Below are positions 27,130-36,827 of a stretch of 64,000 nucleotides of DNA, piece by piece (position 1 is the stretch's first letter; every line of letters begins with the position of its first letter). The translations under genes were made by a program, and so were the position numbers. Below the pieces are notes generated by a model. That model saw only the letters and a list, made by a program, of their open reading frames with translations. It was not told where the DNA came from and made no database searches. Source of the DNA: Pseudomonas sp. GGS8 (lineage in GTDB: Bacteria > Pseudomonadota > Gammaproteobacteria > Pseudomonadales > Pseudomonadaceae); contig NZ_JALJWF010000001.1 in assembly GCF_024168645.1 (NCBI RefSeq), positions 5,583,501 through 5,647,500 of the forward strand, given 5' to 3'.

Positions 27130-28019
27130 CAGTCGCCTCCACCACCCAACTTGCTGCCCCAGCCGAGCTTGGTCCGGCAAACTTCATAATAGTTGTGGTC
27201 GAGCGGGTGAATCAGCCGCAGCTTCTGCGCTTTCTTGCTGACGGTGATGGTGTCACCGGGCGCACAGGTGAAGTGGTTCTGCCCGTCACAGGAGACCTGC
27301 GGGTAAATCTGCATATCTTTGGACACGACGATTTTCAGCTCACTGTTGCCATCGACCACAATCGGCCTACCCGACAAGGTATGGGGGTACATCGGCACAA
27401 TCACAATAGCGTCGAGCTTGGGATGCATGATCGGGCCACCCGCCGACAGCGCGTAGGCGGTCGAACCGGTCGGTGTGGCGACGATCAGGCCGTCGGCCTT
27501 CTGGCTGCAGACGAACTGGCCGTCGATGTACAGCTCGAACTCGATCATTCGCGTCGATTTACCGGGGTGCAGCACCACGTCGTTCAGCGCATCGCCCTGA
27601 CCGATGGCCTCGGCGTGGCGCCGGACTTCGGCTTGCAGCAGGAAGCGGTTTTCCACCAGATAGTGGCCGTCGAGCACTTCGGCGACTTTGACTTCCAGCT
27701 CATCGGGGCGAATATCGGTGAGGAATCCCAGGCTGCCACGATTGATACCGAGCACCGGAATGTTGTGCCGGGCCAGTGCCCTGGCGGCGCCCAGCAGGCT
27801 GCCGTCACCACCGACCACAATCACCATGTCACACACTTCACCGAGCATCTTGCGCGACGAGGTTTGCAGGCCATGGCCCGGCAGGACTTCGGCGATGGTG
27901 TCTTCGAGGATCACGTGCAGGTGACGATCGAGCAGAAACCGTTTCAGTCGGCGGACGGTATCCAGCACCTGAGAACTGCCCAGGCGACCGATGATGCCGA
28001 TATTACGAAATTGCTCCAT
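27129..28019 (-). CDS. nadK: NAD kinase
   Basis: 296 residues, the usual length. The GGDGS motif (VVGGDGSLLGAAR), NRGSLGFLTD and the TPTGSTAYALSAGGP signature are intact. It phosphorylates NAD+ to NADP+ in the cytoplasm. The start at 28019 (MEQFRNIGIIG) fits the family; a longer frame begins 33 bases earlier. It is the first gene of a minus-strand operon reaching at least to the rhomboid gene and is divergent from the DUF1853 gene. Confidence 0.96.
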   Translation of the reverse strand: MEQFRNIGIIGRLGSSQVLDTVRRLKRFLLDRHLHVILEDTIAEVLPGHGLQTSSRKMLGEVCDMVIVVGGDGSLLGAARALARHNIPVLGINRGSLGFLTDIRPDELEVKVAEVLDGHYLVENRFLLQAEVRRHAEAIGQGDALNDVVLHPGKSTRMIEFELYIDGQFVCSQKADGLIVATPTGSTAYALSAGGPIMHPKLDAIVIVPMYPHTLSGRPIVVDGNSELKIVVSKDMQIYPQVSCDGQNHFTCAPGDTITVSKKAQKLRLIHPLDHNYYEVCRTKLGWGSKLGGGGD

Positions 28020-28120
28020 GAGGCCCCTAACGCGTGTGGCGGCGAAAAACACGATTATGGGCGAAAGCGCGGCGTAGACAAAACCCTTTCAGCCACGAGT
28101 TATGAGGCTATGCTCGCAAG

Positions 28121-29071
28121 ATGATCCTATTTCCAGACTTACTCCAGTTACCTCACCAGTTGCGCCACCCTGAAGTGCGCGACCTGGCCTGGGTCATCCT
28201 CGCGCCGCCGATGCTTGACGTCACGCCGTGGCCACAGCGTCATCCACTGGCCGGCAGCGATTGGGTGCAGGCGCCGGAACGCCTGGAACACTGGCTCAGG
28301 CAGCTGGATCGTGACAGTTACGATTTGCTGCACTGGCTGGCCCAGGCCAGGACCCGGCGCCTGGGTTTGTACTACGAAAGGCTGTGGCAATACGCCGTGC
28401 GGCACGCGCCGGGGATCGAGCTGATTGCCGCCAACATGCCGATCCGTCGTGAGGGCCACACCCTGGGCGAGCTGGACATGCTGCTGCGCGATCGCGAGGG
28501 TGTGCATCATCTGGAACTGGCGATCAAGCTCTACCTCGGCCCGCAGAGCGGTGACGGCCATGACACCGCGCAGTGGCTCGGACCGGGTTGTCATGATCGG
28601 CTGGACCGCAAACTGGAACACCTGAGCCGGCATCAATTGCCGATTTCCGCGCGGGCAGAGAGCCGTGAAGTGCTGGCGTCGCTGGATATCCAGCAGTTCA
28701 GTGCGCACCTGTGGCTGGGCGGTTATCTGCTCTATCCGTGGCCGGGGCAGGCCGAACCACCGAGCGGCGCGCACCCTCAGCATTTACGCGGCAGCTGGCT
28801 GCACCAGAAGGACTGGGTGAATTTTATCGTGCAGCGTCCATTCGGTCGCTGGCAACCCCTGCCCCGCCATGCCTGGCTGGCACCGGCGCACTATCCCAAG
28901 GAACAGACCTGGGGCGCTGAAGAGCTGGGTACGTGGCTGAGCGATCTGGATCCGCTGGCACCGGCGCAATTGATGGTGCGGCTGACAGAGAATGCCATAG
29001 GGGATTGGGAAGAGGCCGAGCGGCTGTTTCTGGTGTCCGATCTTTGGCCGAATGTGCCGGGCAGTGGTTGA
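28121..29071 (+). CDS. DUF1853 family protein
   Basis: 316 residues. The conserved opening ([19 protein letters not shown]) and the central GELDMLLRD...[11 protein letters not shown] segment are typical of DUF1853, whose core looks like the PD-(D/E)XK nuclease pattern (E-x-D followed by E-x-x-x-K). Its role is not established. It is transcribed divergently from nadK, with a 101-base gap. Confidence 0.8.
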   Translation: MILFPDLLQLPHQLRHPEVRDLAWVILAPPMLDVTPWPQRHPLAGSDWVQAPERLEHWLRQLDRDSYDLLHWLAQARTRRLGLYYERLWQYAVRHAPGIELIAANMPIRREGHTLGELDMLLRDREGVHHLELAIKLYLGPQSGDGHDTAQWLGPGCHDRLDRKLEHLSRHQLPISARAESREVLASLDIQQFSAHLWLGGYLLYPWPGQAEPPSGAHPQHLRGSWLHQKDWVNFIVQRPFGRWQPLPRHAWLAPAHYPKEQTWGAEELGTWLSDLDPLAPAQLMVRLTENAIGDWEEAERLFLVSDLWPNVPGSG

Positions 29072-29090
29072 GTATTGTGGTGAATCGACC

Positions 29091-29166
29091 GGCCCTATCG
29101 CGGGCAAGCCCGCTCCCACAGGGTTTAGTGTGATCCTGTGGGAGCGGGCTTGCCCGCGATAGGGCC
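29091..29166. repeat. REP doublet, TGTGGGAGCGGGCTTGCCCGCGAT family, copy 2
   Basis: GGCCCTATCGCGGGCAAGCC...CCCACAGGG faces its near-perfect complement across about 12 bases, a compact hairpin of more than 30 bp between two convergent genes. It is likely to end transcription from both sides. Confidence 0.85.
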
Positions 29167-29174
29167 AACACGGT

Positions 29175-30458
29175 CTAAATGGATAACCGCAACGCCAAGG
29201 CCGCCAACGTCACCAATAACACCGGCACTGTCAGCACAACCCCGACCTTGAAGTAATACCCCCAGCCAATCCGGATATTCTTGCGCTGCAACACATGCAG
29301 CCACAGCAAAGTCGCCAAACTGCCAATCGGGGTGATTTTTGGCCCCAGGTCGCTGCCGATGACGTTGGCGTAAATCATCGCCTCTTTCGCCACGCCGGTC
29401 GCCTGACTGGCATCGATCGAGAGCAAGCCGATCAGCACGGTCGGCAGATTGTTCATCACCGACGACAGCAACGCCGTCAGCACCCCGGTGCCCATGGCTG
29501 CACCCCATACGCCGTAACCGGCGAAGCCATCCAGCCAACCGGCCAGATACCCGGTGAGCCCGGCGTTGCGCAGGCCATACACCACCAGGTACATACCCAG
29601 GGAAAAGATCACGATCTGCCACGGCGCTTCTTTCATCACCTTGCGCGTGGAAATCTTGTGACCACGGGCGGCAATGGCCAGCAGCAGCGCGGCGCACACC
29701 GCGGAAATCGCGCTGATCGGAATGCCCAGCGGCTCAAGGGCAAAGCAGCCGAGCAGCAGAATCACCAGCACTACCCAACCGGCATAAAACGTCGCGGTGT
29801 CGTGGATTGCGCTGGCAGGGTCTGCCAGTTGCTCGGGATCGTAATCACGGGGGATGTCGCGACGGAAGAACACCATCAACATCGCCAGGGTCGCGGCCAC
29901 GCTCACCAGATTGACCGGGATCATCACCGCGGCGTAGCGGTTGAAACTGATCTTGAAGAAGTCTGCGGAAACAATGTTCACCAGGTTCGACACCACCAGC
30001 GGCAGGCTTGCGGTGTCGGCGATGAAACCGGCGCCCATCACGAACGCCAGGGTCGCCGCCGGGGAAAAACGCAGCGCCAGCAGCATGGAAATCACGATCG
30101 GCGTGAGAATCAGCGCCGCCCCGTCATTGGCGAACAACGCCGACACCAGCGCGCCGAGCAGCACCATATAAGCGAAGAGCTTGCGCCCGCTGCCCCGCCC
30201 CCAACGGGCTACATGCAACGCGGCCCAGGCAAAGAACCCCGCCTCATCCAGCAGCAGACTGATGATAATCAGCGCAACAAAGGTGCCGGTGGCATTCCAG
30301 ATAATCTGCCACACCAGCGGAATATCGCTCAGGTGCACCACCCCGGACAATAGCGCCAGCACCGCGCCGAATACCGCACTCCAGCCGACGCCCAGGCCTT
30401 TGGGTTGCCAGATCACCAGAGTGATGGTCAACAAGAAAATCAGTGATGCAATAAGCAT
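29175..30458 (-). CDS. arsB: Arsenite efflux antiporter of the ArsB type
   Basis: 427 residues. The sequence runs parallel to E. coli ArsB as I remember it: [14 protein letters not shown] near the start, [56 protein letters not shown] and [19 protein letters not shown]. About 12 membrane segments. It exports As(III)/Sb(III). The start at 30458 is the first ATG in frame that matches family N-termini; an upstream TTG adds 8 residues. No arsR or arsC gene is next to it, only an FMN reductase upstream on the same strand. Confidence 0.9.
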   Translation of the reverse strand: MLIASLIFLLTITLVIWQPKGLGVGWSAVFGAVLALLSGVVHLSDIPLVWQIIWNATGTFVALIIISLLLDEAGFFAWAALHVARWGRGSGRKLFAYMVLLGALVSALFANDGAALILTPIVISMLLALRFSPAATLAFVMGAGFIADTASLPLVVSNLVNIVSADFFKISFNRYAAVMIPVNLVSVAATLAMLMVFFRRDIPRDYDPEQLADPASAIHDTATFYAGWVVLVILLLGCFALEPLGIPISAISAVCAALLLAIAARGHKISTRKVMKEAPWQIVIFSLGMYLVVYGLRNAGLTGYLAGWLDGFAGYGVWGAAMGTGVLTALLSSVMNNLPTVLIGLLSIDASQATGVAKEAMIYANVIGSDLGPKITPIGSLATLLWLHVLQRKNIRIGWGYYFKVGVVLTVPVLLVTLAALALRLSI

Positions 30459-30560
30459 ATAGACGCGGATCCAGCCCGACAAAAAACGAAGCGCGGAATA
30501 TAGGGAGGTTTGATTAGACCGTAAAGTGAAGGTTCTATGGTGGGTTCAAGACGCAGAACC

Positions 30561-30664
30561 TGTGGCAGCGTGCGGTGCGGCGATCCGACTTGCCCGCGAA
30601 GAACGATGACGCGCAGTACCTGAAAAACCGCGGTGCATTCTTCGCGGGCAAGCCCGCTCCCACA
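30561..30664. repeat. Diverged REP doublet with GTGCGGCGATCCGAC segment
   Basis: The right arm is TTCGCGGGCAAGCCCGCTCCCACA. The left arm is a mosaic, TGTGGCAGCGTGCGGTGCGG followed by CGATCCGACTTGCCCGCGAA. The same GCGGTGCGGCGATCCGACTT segment recurs at 54613. It occupies most of the gap between arsB and the FMN reductase gene. Confidence 0.7.
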
Positions 30665-30707
30665 GGGATTGTGGTTTGCCACAGGGGTTAGTCAAAACCT
30701 CACAGGA

Positions 30708-31268
30708 TCATGGTTTTTTATGCTGCTCGACCCACTGCGCATACGCATCGATGAATTTCTGCAGGAACGGTTTGAGCGATTCCGACAATTTGCCCGCCTC
30801 ATCGAACGCTGAGCCGGCTCCGCCCAGGTAGGCTTCCGGCTGCTGCATGCACGGCACATTGAGAAACACCATGGACTGGCGCACATTGTGGTTGGCGCCA
30901 AATCCGCCGACGGCGCCCGGCGAAGCACTGATCACCGCACCCGGCTTGCCGTCCCAGACACTCTGGCCATAAGGACGCGAACCGACGTCAATCGCATTTT
31001 TCAACGGCGCCGGTACCGAGCGGTTGTATTCCGGGGTCACAAACAGCACCGCGTCGGATGAACGCACCTGTTGTCGGAAAGTGCTGTAGGCTGCCGGCGG
31101 TGAATCGCCATCGATGTCTTCGTTGTACAGGGGCAAATCGCCGATTTCGACGATTGTCAGCTTCAGATTGGCAGGTGCCAGCTCGGCCAGCGCCAGCGCG
31201 ACCTTGCGGTTGATCGATGCTTTTCTCAGGCTGCCGACCAGAACGGCGATCTCATAGACGTTGCTCAT
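30708..31268 (-). CDS. NADPH-dependent FMN reductase (ChrR/azoreductase-like)
   Basis: 186 residues with a flavodoxin-like fold. The FMN phosphate loop GSLRKASINRK is at 12-22, TPEYNRSVPAPLKNAID at about 78-95, and PGAVGGFGANHNVRQ near 118. This is the ChrR/YieF-type quinone and chromate reductase family. It is too short for ArsH, although it lies upstream of arsB on the same strand, 249 bases away across a repeat. A role in redox or metal stress is plausible. Confidence 0.85.
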   Translation of the reverse strand: MSNVYEIAVLVGSLRKASINRKVALALAELAPANLKLTIVEIGDLPLYNEDIDGDSPPAAYSTFRQQVRSSDAVLFVTPEYNRSVPAPLKNAIDVGSRPYGQSVWDGKPGAVISASPGAVGGFGANHNVRQSMVFLNVPCMQQPEAYLGGAGSAFDEAGKLSESLKPFLQKFIDAYAQWVEQHKKP

Positions 31269-31452
31269 GGAAGATACTCGACTGTTCGATGGAAAGAGCT
31301 TCTAGTTATAGATGATCAAATGACGATTCAACCAGCGGGCGACGGAAAATCGCCGCCCCTGACTATTTTTTTCCTGTAGGAAAACTTACTTCGCCCAACC
31401 ACGGTCTACAGAACCGCAAATTGAGTGATTTATCTCCAGAGGTTCTAAGCAG

Positions 31453-31689
31453 ATGGCAGCAGTACTCGTCGGTCAGTTCCATGCAAGAGACGCGGAAGGC
31501 CGTGTTTATTCCGTGCATGAGTTCCAGGAATCCACCCTGTCGCACGACGGCCTCGCCGGCTCTGCGCCTGTCACCACCTATAAACTGGCCATTGGCGACC
31601 GGGTCAACAAACTCGACGATAACGCGTTTGTGCTGGTGCAAACCGGCGTCACCCTTATTCGCGAACCAGAAACGAACGTCGCTTCATAA
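31453..31689 (+). CDS. Conserved small protein of unknown function
   Basis: 78 residues (MAAVLVGQFHARDAEGRVYSV...) with a beta-rich look (YKLAIGDRVNKLDDNAFVL) and no signal peptide. GAGG lies about 11 bases upstream of the ATG. It precedes a LysR gene on the same strand by 88 bases. Family not recognised. Confidence 0.6.
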   Translation: MAAVLVGQFHARDAEGRVYSVHEFQESTLSHDGLAGSAPVTTYKLAIGDRVNKLDDNAFVLVQTGVTLIREPETNVAS

Positions 31690-31777
31690 CCCGCTGTTAT
31701 GAGCAGAAGTCATATGCGCGCACTTGAGTTAGGATTCAGTCACTGACTCCCTCACCTGCTGAACATGGACTTCACGC

Positions 31778-32671
31778 ATGCGTTTACGTCATATCGAAGT
31801 AATCCAGGCGCTCCTGCAGACCGGTCACCTGGGCACCGCCGCCGAATGGTTGCAGTTGCCCGTGACCGAGGTTGAGCGCACGCTGCGCGATGCCGAGGAT
31901 CAGTTGGGTTTCATGCTGTTTGCCAGCGTGCGTGGCCGTCTGCAAGCCACGCGCGAGGCGCGGGAATTGCAGGTCGAGATCGCCCGCGTCTACGAAGCCC
32001 TTGAGCCGGTCCAGCGATTGGCCAGCAGCCTCAAGCAATATCTGGCCCCGCCCCTGCGAATCATCTGCACCCCGCCATTGGCGCAACAGCTGTTGCCGCA
32101 CAGCATCGCGGCTCTGCGCCGACGCCTCCCTGATGCACCTTGCACCCTCCTGAGCCAACCGACCCGCGAGATTGTCAGAAGCCTGCTGCTGCGCGAAAGC
32201 GATCTGGGCCTGAGCCTGCACGACCCGGACCACGCCGATATCGATTGCCAGGTCATCGCCCAGGGCAAGCTCCAGCTATTGGCACCCCATGGCTGGCTGC
32301 AACCGAAACAAAAGTACATCTCGCTGCAAGACCTGGCCGGCCAGTCGATGGTCGGCCTGGAAGGTCACGACCCGCTCAGCCCGGCGCTGGACAACAAGCT
32401 GCATGCGCTGCGCCCAGCCCCAGTCATCCAGACCCGGGTGCAGACACACCAAATGATGCGCAGCATGGTCGAGGCCGGTGAAGGCCTGGCGATTGTCGAC
32501 CCGTTTACCGCCCTCGGCGCCAAATCGGCTGGGCTTGATGCCTGCCCGCTGGCGCCTGCGGTACCGATCAGCGTCTATGCCTTGCGCCTGAAAAACGCCG
32601 AACCCTGTTCGGCGATTCAGACGCTGCTGGACATCATCACGGAACAAGCTTTGGCGATGCTGGCGAGCTGA
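31778..32671 (+). CDS. LysR-family transcriptional regulator
   Basis: 297 residues. The N-terminal HTH (about 1-60) has the usual shape (LRHIEVIQALLQTGHLGTAAEWLQ), though it is less canonical than most. A periplasmic-binding-protein-like effector domain runs from about 90 (LRIICTPPLAQQLLP) to the end. No divergent target is adjacent. Its last 35 bases overlap the end of the convergent acetyltransferase gene. Confidence 0.85.
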   Translation: MRLRHIEVIQALLQTGHLGTAAEWLQLPVTEVERTLRDAEDQLGFMLFASVRGRLQATREARELQVEIARVYEALEPVQRLASSLKQYLAPPLRIICTPPLAQQLLPHSIAALRRRLPDAPCTLLSQPTREIVRSLLLRESDLGLSLHDPDHADIDCQVIAQGKLQLLAPHGWLQPKQKYISLQDLAGQSMVGLEGHDPLSPALDNKLHALRPAPVIQTRVQTHQMMRSMVEAGEGLAIVDPFTALGAKSAGLDACPLAPAVPISVYALRLKNAEPCSAIQTLLDIITEQALAMLAS

Positions 32672-33251
32672 TCGGATTTTCCAGCGGGTTATCGAACAAT
32701 CGATACCAGAACAATGCGACTTCGGCAGTGTTCGGGTCGATCCCGCGATAACGCAGATGATCGATCCCGCCAACCACGTAGCCACAACGTTCATACAGCC
32801 GGCAGGCCCCCAGATTATTGTTCTGGGTTTCCAGCATGATGCCCGGCAGCTTTTTCTTGCGACTCCAGAACTGTGCTACATCCAGCAACGCCTTGGCCAC
32901 GCCATGGCGACGCGCCGGCGCGTGCACCGCCAACTCATCGATATGGGCGAAGCCGTTCCAGTTGGTGCTGACCACCAGGTGGCCCACCGGCTCGTCGTCC
33001 AGATAAGCCATGAAAATCTCACTGTCGGCGGCGTTGCGAAAACTGCTGAATTCCTCGGGATCGATACCGTAGCACTTGCGATACGGGGTGATTGGCGTCA
33101 CCGGCCACTGTGCCACCGGCTTACCGATTTGCGCGGCACCATAGGCGGCAACTTCAAAGCTGAAATCACTGCCCCAGATATAAGCCGCAAACCCCTCATC
33201 GGCGACACGCACCGCGAGGCCTGGGTATTTGGGATTCATGACGGGTTGCAT
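32637..33251 (-). CDS. GNAT-family N-acetyltransferase
   Basis: 204 residues. The acetyl-CoA fold is visible from about 90: HLVVSTNWNGFAHIDELAVHAPARRHGVAKALLDVA includes the R-x-x-G-x-A pyrophosphate loop, and NNLGACRLYERCGYVVGG is the C-terminal signature. The start at 33251 is uncertain; the ATG at 33269 overlaps the decarboxylase stop but has AAGGA directly abutting it. Directly downstream of lysine decarboxylase, it could act on an amine such as cadaverine (inference). Confidence 0.75.
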   Translation of the reverse strand: MQPVMNPKYPGLAVRVADEGFAAYIWGSDFSFEVAAYGAAQIGKPVAQWPVTPITPYRKCYGIDPEEFSSFRNAADSEIFMAYLDDEPVGHLVVSTNWNGFAHIDELAVHAPARRHGVAKALLDVAQFWSRKKKLPGIMLETQNNNLGACRLYERCGYVVGGIDHLRYRGIDPNTAEVALFWYRLFDNPLENPISSPASPKLVP

Positions 33252-33265
33252 ACTCGCAAAGGTCC

Positions 33266-35521
33266 TCATTCCTTGATGCAATCGACGGTGTAGTGCCGTC
33301 CATTGCCCTCGTCTTCATGTTGCAAGCCATGCACATCGGCGACAAACCCGGGGAAGCTGCTGTCGAACGCCCGGGCGAACTTCAGGTAATCGATGATCGA
33401 GCGGGTCGATTCGGTGAAACGTTCGCCGGGCATGATCAACGGGATCCCCGGCGGGTATGGCACCAGCATCACGGCCGCGATCCGCCCGTCCAGAGCATCG
33501 ATCGAAACAGCCTCCACTTCCCCGCGCACCAAATGATCATAGGCGTCGGCCGGCTTCATCGCGACTTCCGGCAGCACGGTGTACATGCGTTTGAGGTGTT
33601 TGGCCGTGGCGTTGCTGCGATAACAGGCGTGCAATTGATCGCACAGATCGCGCAACCCCATGCCTTGATAACGGGCAATGTTCTGTTGCGCCACGCACGG
33701 CAGGCAGCTGGCCAGGCTGACGTTGGCATCGTAACTGCGTTTGAACTCCAGCAACTCGGTCAGCAGCGTGCTCCATTTGCCCTTGGTAATGCCCATTGAG
33801 AACAGCACCAGGAACGAATACAGTCCGGTCTTTTCCACGACCAGTCCGCGCTCCCAGAGGAACTTGCTCACCACCGCCGCCGGAATCCCCCGTGCACTCA
33901 GCGCGCCGCCCGCCGTCAGCCCCGGCATCACCAGCGTGACCTTGATCGGATCGAGCAGCACGTAGTCGTCGGTCACGCCGCCAAAGCCGTGCCAATCGGC
34001 GTCGGGTTGCAGCAACCAGTCTTCGCTGACCACCTGCTCGATCGCTTCCGCCAAGGGCGGCTGCCAGATGGAAAACCACCAGTCATCGGCGGCGATATGC
34101 TGGCGCAGATTGGCCAGCGCCCGGCGAAAGCTCAGGGCCTCGTCGAACATTTCCTGTAACAGCGAACGACCGGTCGGCCCTTCCATCATTGCCGAGGCCA
34201 CGTCCAGCGAGGCGATGATGCTGTACTGCGGCGACGTCGAGATGTGCATCATGAACGCTTCGTTGAAACGGTCGCGATCCAGCTGCCGCGCACCGCCGTC
34301 CTGCACATGAATCATCGACGCCTGGCTGAACGCCGCCAGCAGTTTGTGCGTGGAGTGGGTAGTGAACACCAAGGGGCTGTCTTCGCTGCGGGACGTGCCC
34401 ATGCCATAACGGCCGGCGAAGAACTCGTGGAATGCCGCGTAAGCGAACCAGGCCTCGTCGAAATGCAGCACCTCGACGCTGTTACCCAGGCTCTGTTTGA
34501 TCAGTTCGGCGTTGTAACAGAGGCCGTCGTAAGTCGAGTTGGTCACCACCGCCAACTTGACCTTGGGTTCGCGGCCCTGGGTCAGCGGGCTCGCGTCGAT
34601 CTTGGCCTGGATCGATTCGCGGCTGAACTCACTCAACGGAATCGGGCCGATGATCCCCAGCTCATTACGCTCCGGGCACAAGTACAGCGGGATCGCGCCA
34701 GTCATGATGATCGCGTGCAACACCGACTTGTGGCAGTTGCGATCCACCAACACCAGATCATCGCGGGCCACCATGGAATGCCAGACAATCTTGTTGGCGG
34801 TCGAGGTGCCATTGATCACGAAAAAGGTGTGATCGGCGCCGAAGTTGCGTGCCGCTCGCGCTTCCGCCTCGGCCAAGGGCCCCGTGTGATCGAGCAGCGA
34901 ACCGAGCTCCGGCACCGACACCGACAAATCCGAACGCAGGGTGTTTTCCCCGAAAAACTGATGAAACGCCTGCCCCACCGGGCTTTTGTGATACGCCACG
35001 CCGCCGCCATGCCCGGGCGTGTGCCAGGAATAATTGGAGTCGGCGGTGTGCTGCACCAGCGCCTTGAAGAACGGTGGCAACAGGCCGTCCAGGTACTTGC
35101 GCGCCGCACGGGCAACCTGACGGGCAAGGAATGGCACGGTGTCTTCGAACAAATAGAGAATGCCGCGCAGCTGATTGAGCTCGGCCATGGCGTCGGCCGG
35201 GGCGTTTTCCAGGGTGACTTGCTCGCCCAGGGCGAAGATCGGCAGGTCCGGCGCCCGAACCCGTGCCAGGCGAATCAGCTCGGCCATGTTATGTAGAAGA
35301 TGCGCGTGGGCGCTGGCGTCTTCGGCGGCAATCAACATGCAGGCAAGACCGTGATGGGTCGAGGCGACCAGACGCCCTTCGGTGTAATCGACTGCCGAAA
35401 CGATACTGAAGCCTTCCTGCTCCAGTTCCCGGGCAATGCCACGCACACGATCACCGGCAACGGTGTCGGCCTTGATGTCGCGGTGGACGATCAGGACCGG
35501 GAATTTCAAATCTTTATACAT
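33266..35521 (-). CDS. ldcA: Lysine decarboxylase, biosynthetic/stress type
   Basis: 751 residues, the same length as I recall for P. aeruginosa LdcA. It has an N-terminal response-regulator-like wing domain (1-130), then a fold-type I PLP core with SWHTPGHGGGVAYHKSPVG, the aspartate region FDEAWFAYAAF and the PLP lysine at about 393 (THSTHKLLAAFSQ). It decarboxylates lysine to cadaverine; close relatives act on ornithine or arginine. The acetyltransferase gene follows with a gap of under 20 bases. Confidence 0.9.
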   Translation of the reverse strand: MYKDLKFPVLIVHRDIKADTVAGDRVRGIARELEQEGFSIVSAVDYTEGRLVASTHHGLACMLIAAEDASAHAHLLHNMAELIRLARVRAPDLPIFALGEQVTLENAPADAMAELNQLRGILYLFEDTVPFLARQVARAARKYLDGLLPPFFKALVQHTADSNYSWHTPGHGGGVAYHKSPVGQAFHQFFGENTLRSDLSVSVPELGSLLDHTGPLAEAEARAARNFGADHTFFVINGTSTANKIVWHSMVARDDLVLVDRNCHKSVLHAIIMTGAIPLYLCPERNELGIIGPIPLSEFSRESIQAKIDASPLTQGREPKVKLAVVTNSTYDGLCYNAELIKQSLGNSVEVLHFDEAWFAYAAFHEFFAGRYGMGTSRSEDSPLVFTTHSTHKLLAAFSQASMIHVQDGGARQLDRDRFNEAFMMHISTSPQYSIIASLDVASAMMEGPTGRSLLQEMFDEALSFRRALANLRQHIAADDWWFSIWQPPLAEAIEQVVSEDWLLQPDADWHGFGGVTDDYVLLDPIKVTLVMPGLTAGGALSARGIPAAVVSKFLWERGLVVEKTGLYSFLVLFSMGITKGKWSTLLTELLEFKRSYDANVSLASCLPCVAQQNIARYQGMGLRDLCDQLHACYRSNATAKHLKRMYTVLPEVAMKPADAYDHLVRGEVEAVSIDALDGRIAAVMLVPYPPGIPLIMPGERFTESTRSIIDYLKFARAFDSSFPGFVADVHGLQHEDEGNGRHYTVDCIKE

Positions 35522-35590
35522 GAGGCTCGGCGTCCTGAGGCGGCAGACCGTAGCCTGCCAATAACCTCAGGGTAGAGGGTTGGAGCGCAT

Positions 35591-35614
35591 GTGGCGAGGG
35601 GGATGCCCCGTGGC
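35591..35614. repeat. Isolated half REP (GTGGCGAGGGGGATGCCCCG)
   Basis: A single palindromic arm related to the family at 2798, without a partner arm nearby. It begins a 338-base gap between ldcA and dnaQ that otherwise holds the full doublet at 35712 and no gene. Confidence 0.55.
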
Positions 35615-35711
35615 GGGTCGGCTGACGCACCAATATGTGGCCTGACAGCCTAGATGAGGAATGGGCTACGGGTAGAGGGAATTTCTGTGATTGAGATTTT
35701 TACAGGCAGTT

Positions 35712-35844
35712 GTGGCGAGGGGGCTTGTCGGAACGCCGCATCGCCCCGTTCGGCTGCGCAGCAGTCGTAAATCCTGTAGATGCGGTGTTCTGAAAAACTG
35801 CCAGGGCCGCTTCGCGACCCAACGGGGGCAAGCCCCCTCGCCAC
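35712..35844. repeat. Paired palindromic repeat, GTGGCGAGGGGGCTTG family, copy 3 (inverted)
   Basis: Same element as at 2798 and 5728 but in the opposite orientation. GTGGCGAGGGGGCTTGTCGG on the left faces AACGGGGGCAAGCCCCCTCG on the right. It lies just downstream of the dnaQ stop on the minus strand and may end that transcript. Confidence 0.8.
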
Positions 35845-35859
35845 AAAAGCCCATCAAGA

Positions 35860-36618
35860 TCAGGCCTGAGCCTTGGCCTCGGCCAGTTGCTGCCACAGCG
35901 ACGGCGCGCCGGCGGATTTGGCGATGGCTTCAAGGCGCGCAACGTGCTGGGCCAGATCCTCTTCACTGGCGCGGATGATCCGGGTCGGCTGACGATCGGC
36001 CGGCAGACGCCGGATTTCCGTGGCGGAATTATCCGCGCCTTCGCCCGAACCGTTGCCATCGGACGCGTTACCGGCCAGCGACAGGCTGGTCTGGCCGCCG
36101 GTCATGGTCAGGTAAACGTCGGCGAGAATCTCGGAGTCGAGCAAGGCGCCGTGCAGTTCACGGCCGGAGTTGTCGACGCCATAGCGTTTGCACAAGGCGT
36201 CGAGGCTGTTGCGCTGCCCCGGGTGACGTTCCCGGGCCATGATCAGCGTGTCGAGGATCGTGCAGTGTTGCGTGATGTCCGCGCGATCGTGCTGACCCAT
36301 CAGGGCAAATTCGTTGTTGATGAAGCCAACGTCGAACGCCGCGTTATGGATGATCAGCTGCGCGCCCTTGATGAAGTCGAAAAATTCATCGGCCACTTCA
36401 GTGAAACGCGGCTTGCCCACCAGGAATTCATTAGTGATGCCGTGGACGCCGATGGCGCCTTCATCACTCTCGCGATCCGGTTGCAGGTAAACGTGGAAAT
36501 GCCGGCCGGTCAGGCGTCGACCGAGCAACTCGACACAACCGATTTCGATAATCCGGTGGCCGTCGGTCACCGGCATGCCGGTGGTTTCGGTATCGAGTAC
36601 AACGGATCTGGTGGCCAT
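35860..36618 (-). CDS. dnaQ: DNA polymerase III epsilon subunit (proofreading 3'-5' exonuclease)
   Basis: 252 residues. ExoI (VLDTETTGMP), ExoII (IHNAAFDVGFINNEF) and the ExoIII-epsilon histidine/aspartate region (RELHGALLDSEILADVYL) are present. It binds the alpha subunit through a C-terminal extension, here Ser/Gly-rich in the linker (GNASDGNGSGEGAD). It lies downstream of rnhA on the same strand, 209 bases away across a repeat, in contrast to the divergent rnhA-dnaQ pair of E. coli. Confidence 0.96.
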   Translation of the reverse strand: MATRSVVLDTETTGMPVTDGHRIIEIGCVELLGRRLTGRHFHVYLQPDRESDEGAIGVHGITNEFLVGKPRFTEVADEFFDFIKGAQLIIHNAAFDVGFINNEFALMGQHDRADITQHCTILDTLIMARERHPGQRNSLDALCKRYGVDNSGRELHGALLDSEILADVYLTMTGGQTSLSLAGNASDGNGSGEGADNSATEIRRLPADRQPTRIIRASEEDLAQHVARLEAIAKSAGAPSLWQQLAEAKAQA

Positions 36619-36706
36619 CAGTGCTCAGCTCTCAACGGGTCAATCGTGCAAAAGCGGCGATGTTAACACGCTCGCGGGGCTCTTTCAGATACACCGTGCG
36701 GTGCCA

Positions 36707-36800
36707 ATCGCGAGCAGGCTCACTCCCACATGGAATCGGGAAGCGCACACTGAGTTTGTGTTCAATGGAGATCAAACGTGGGAGCGAGCCTGCTCGCGAT
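36707..36800. repeat. REP doublet, ATCGCGAGCAGGCT variant
   Basis: ATCGCGAGCAGGCTCACTCCC and its complement, the same subtype as at 21373, with one mismatch in the left arm. It fills the rnhA-dnaQ intergenic gap, which makes it interesting for whether the two are co-transcribed. Confidence 0.8.
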
Positions 36801-36827
36801 TAGCCGCGTCACGGCGCCATGCCGGAA

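Noticed and set aside
30708..31268. FMN reductase as ArsH
   Set aside because: It is upstream of arsB, but at 186 residues it is shorter than ArsH and lacks the long N-terminal extension; its motifs fit the ChrR-like group.
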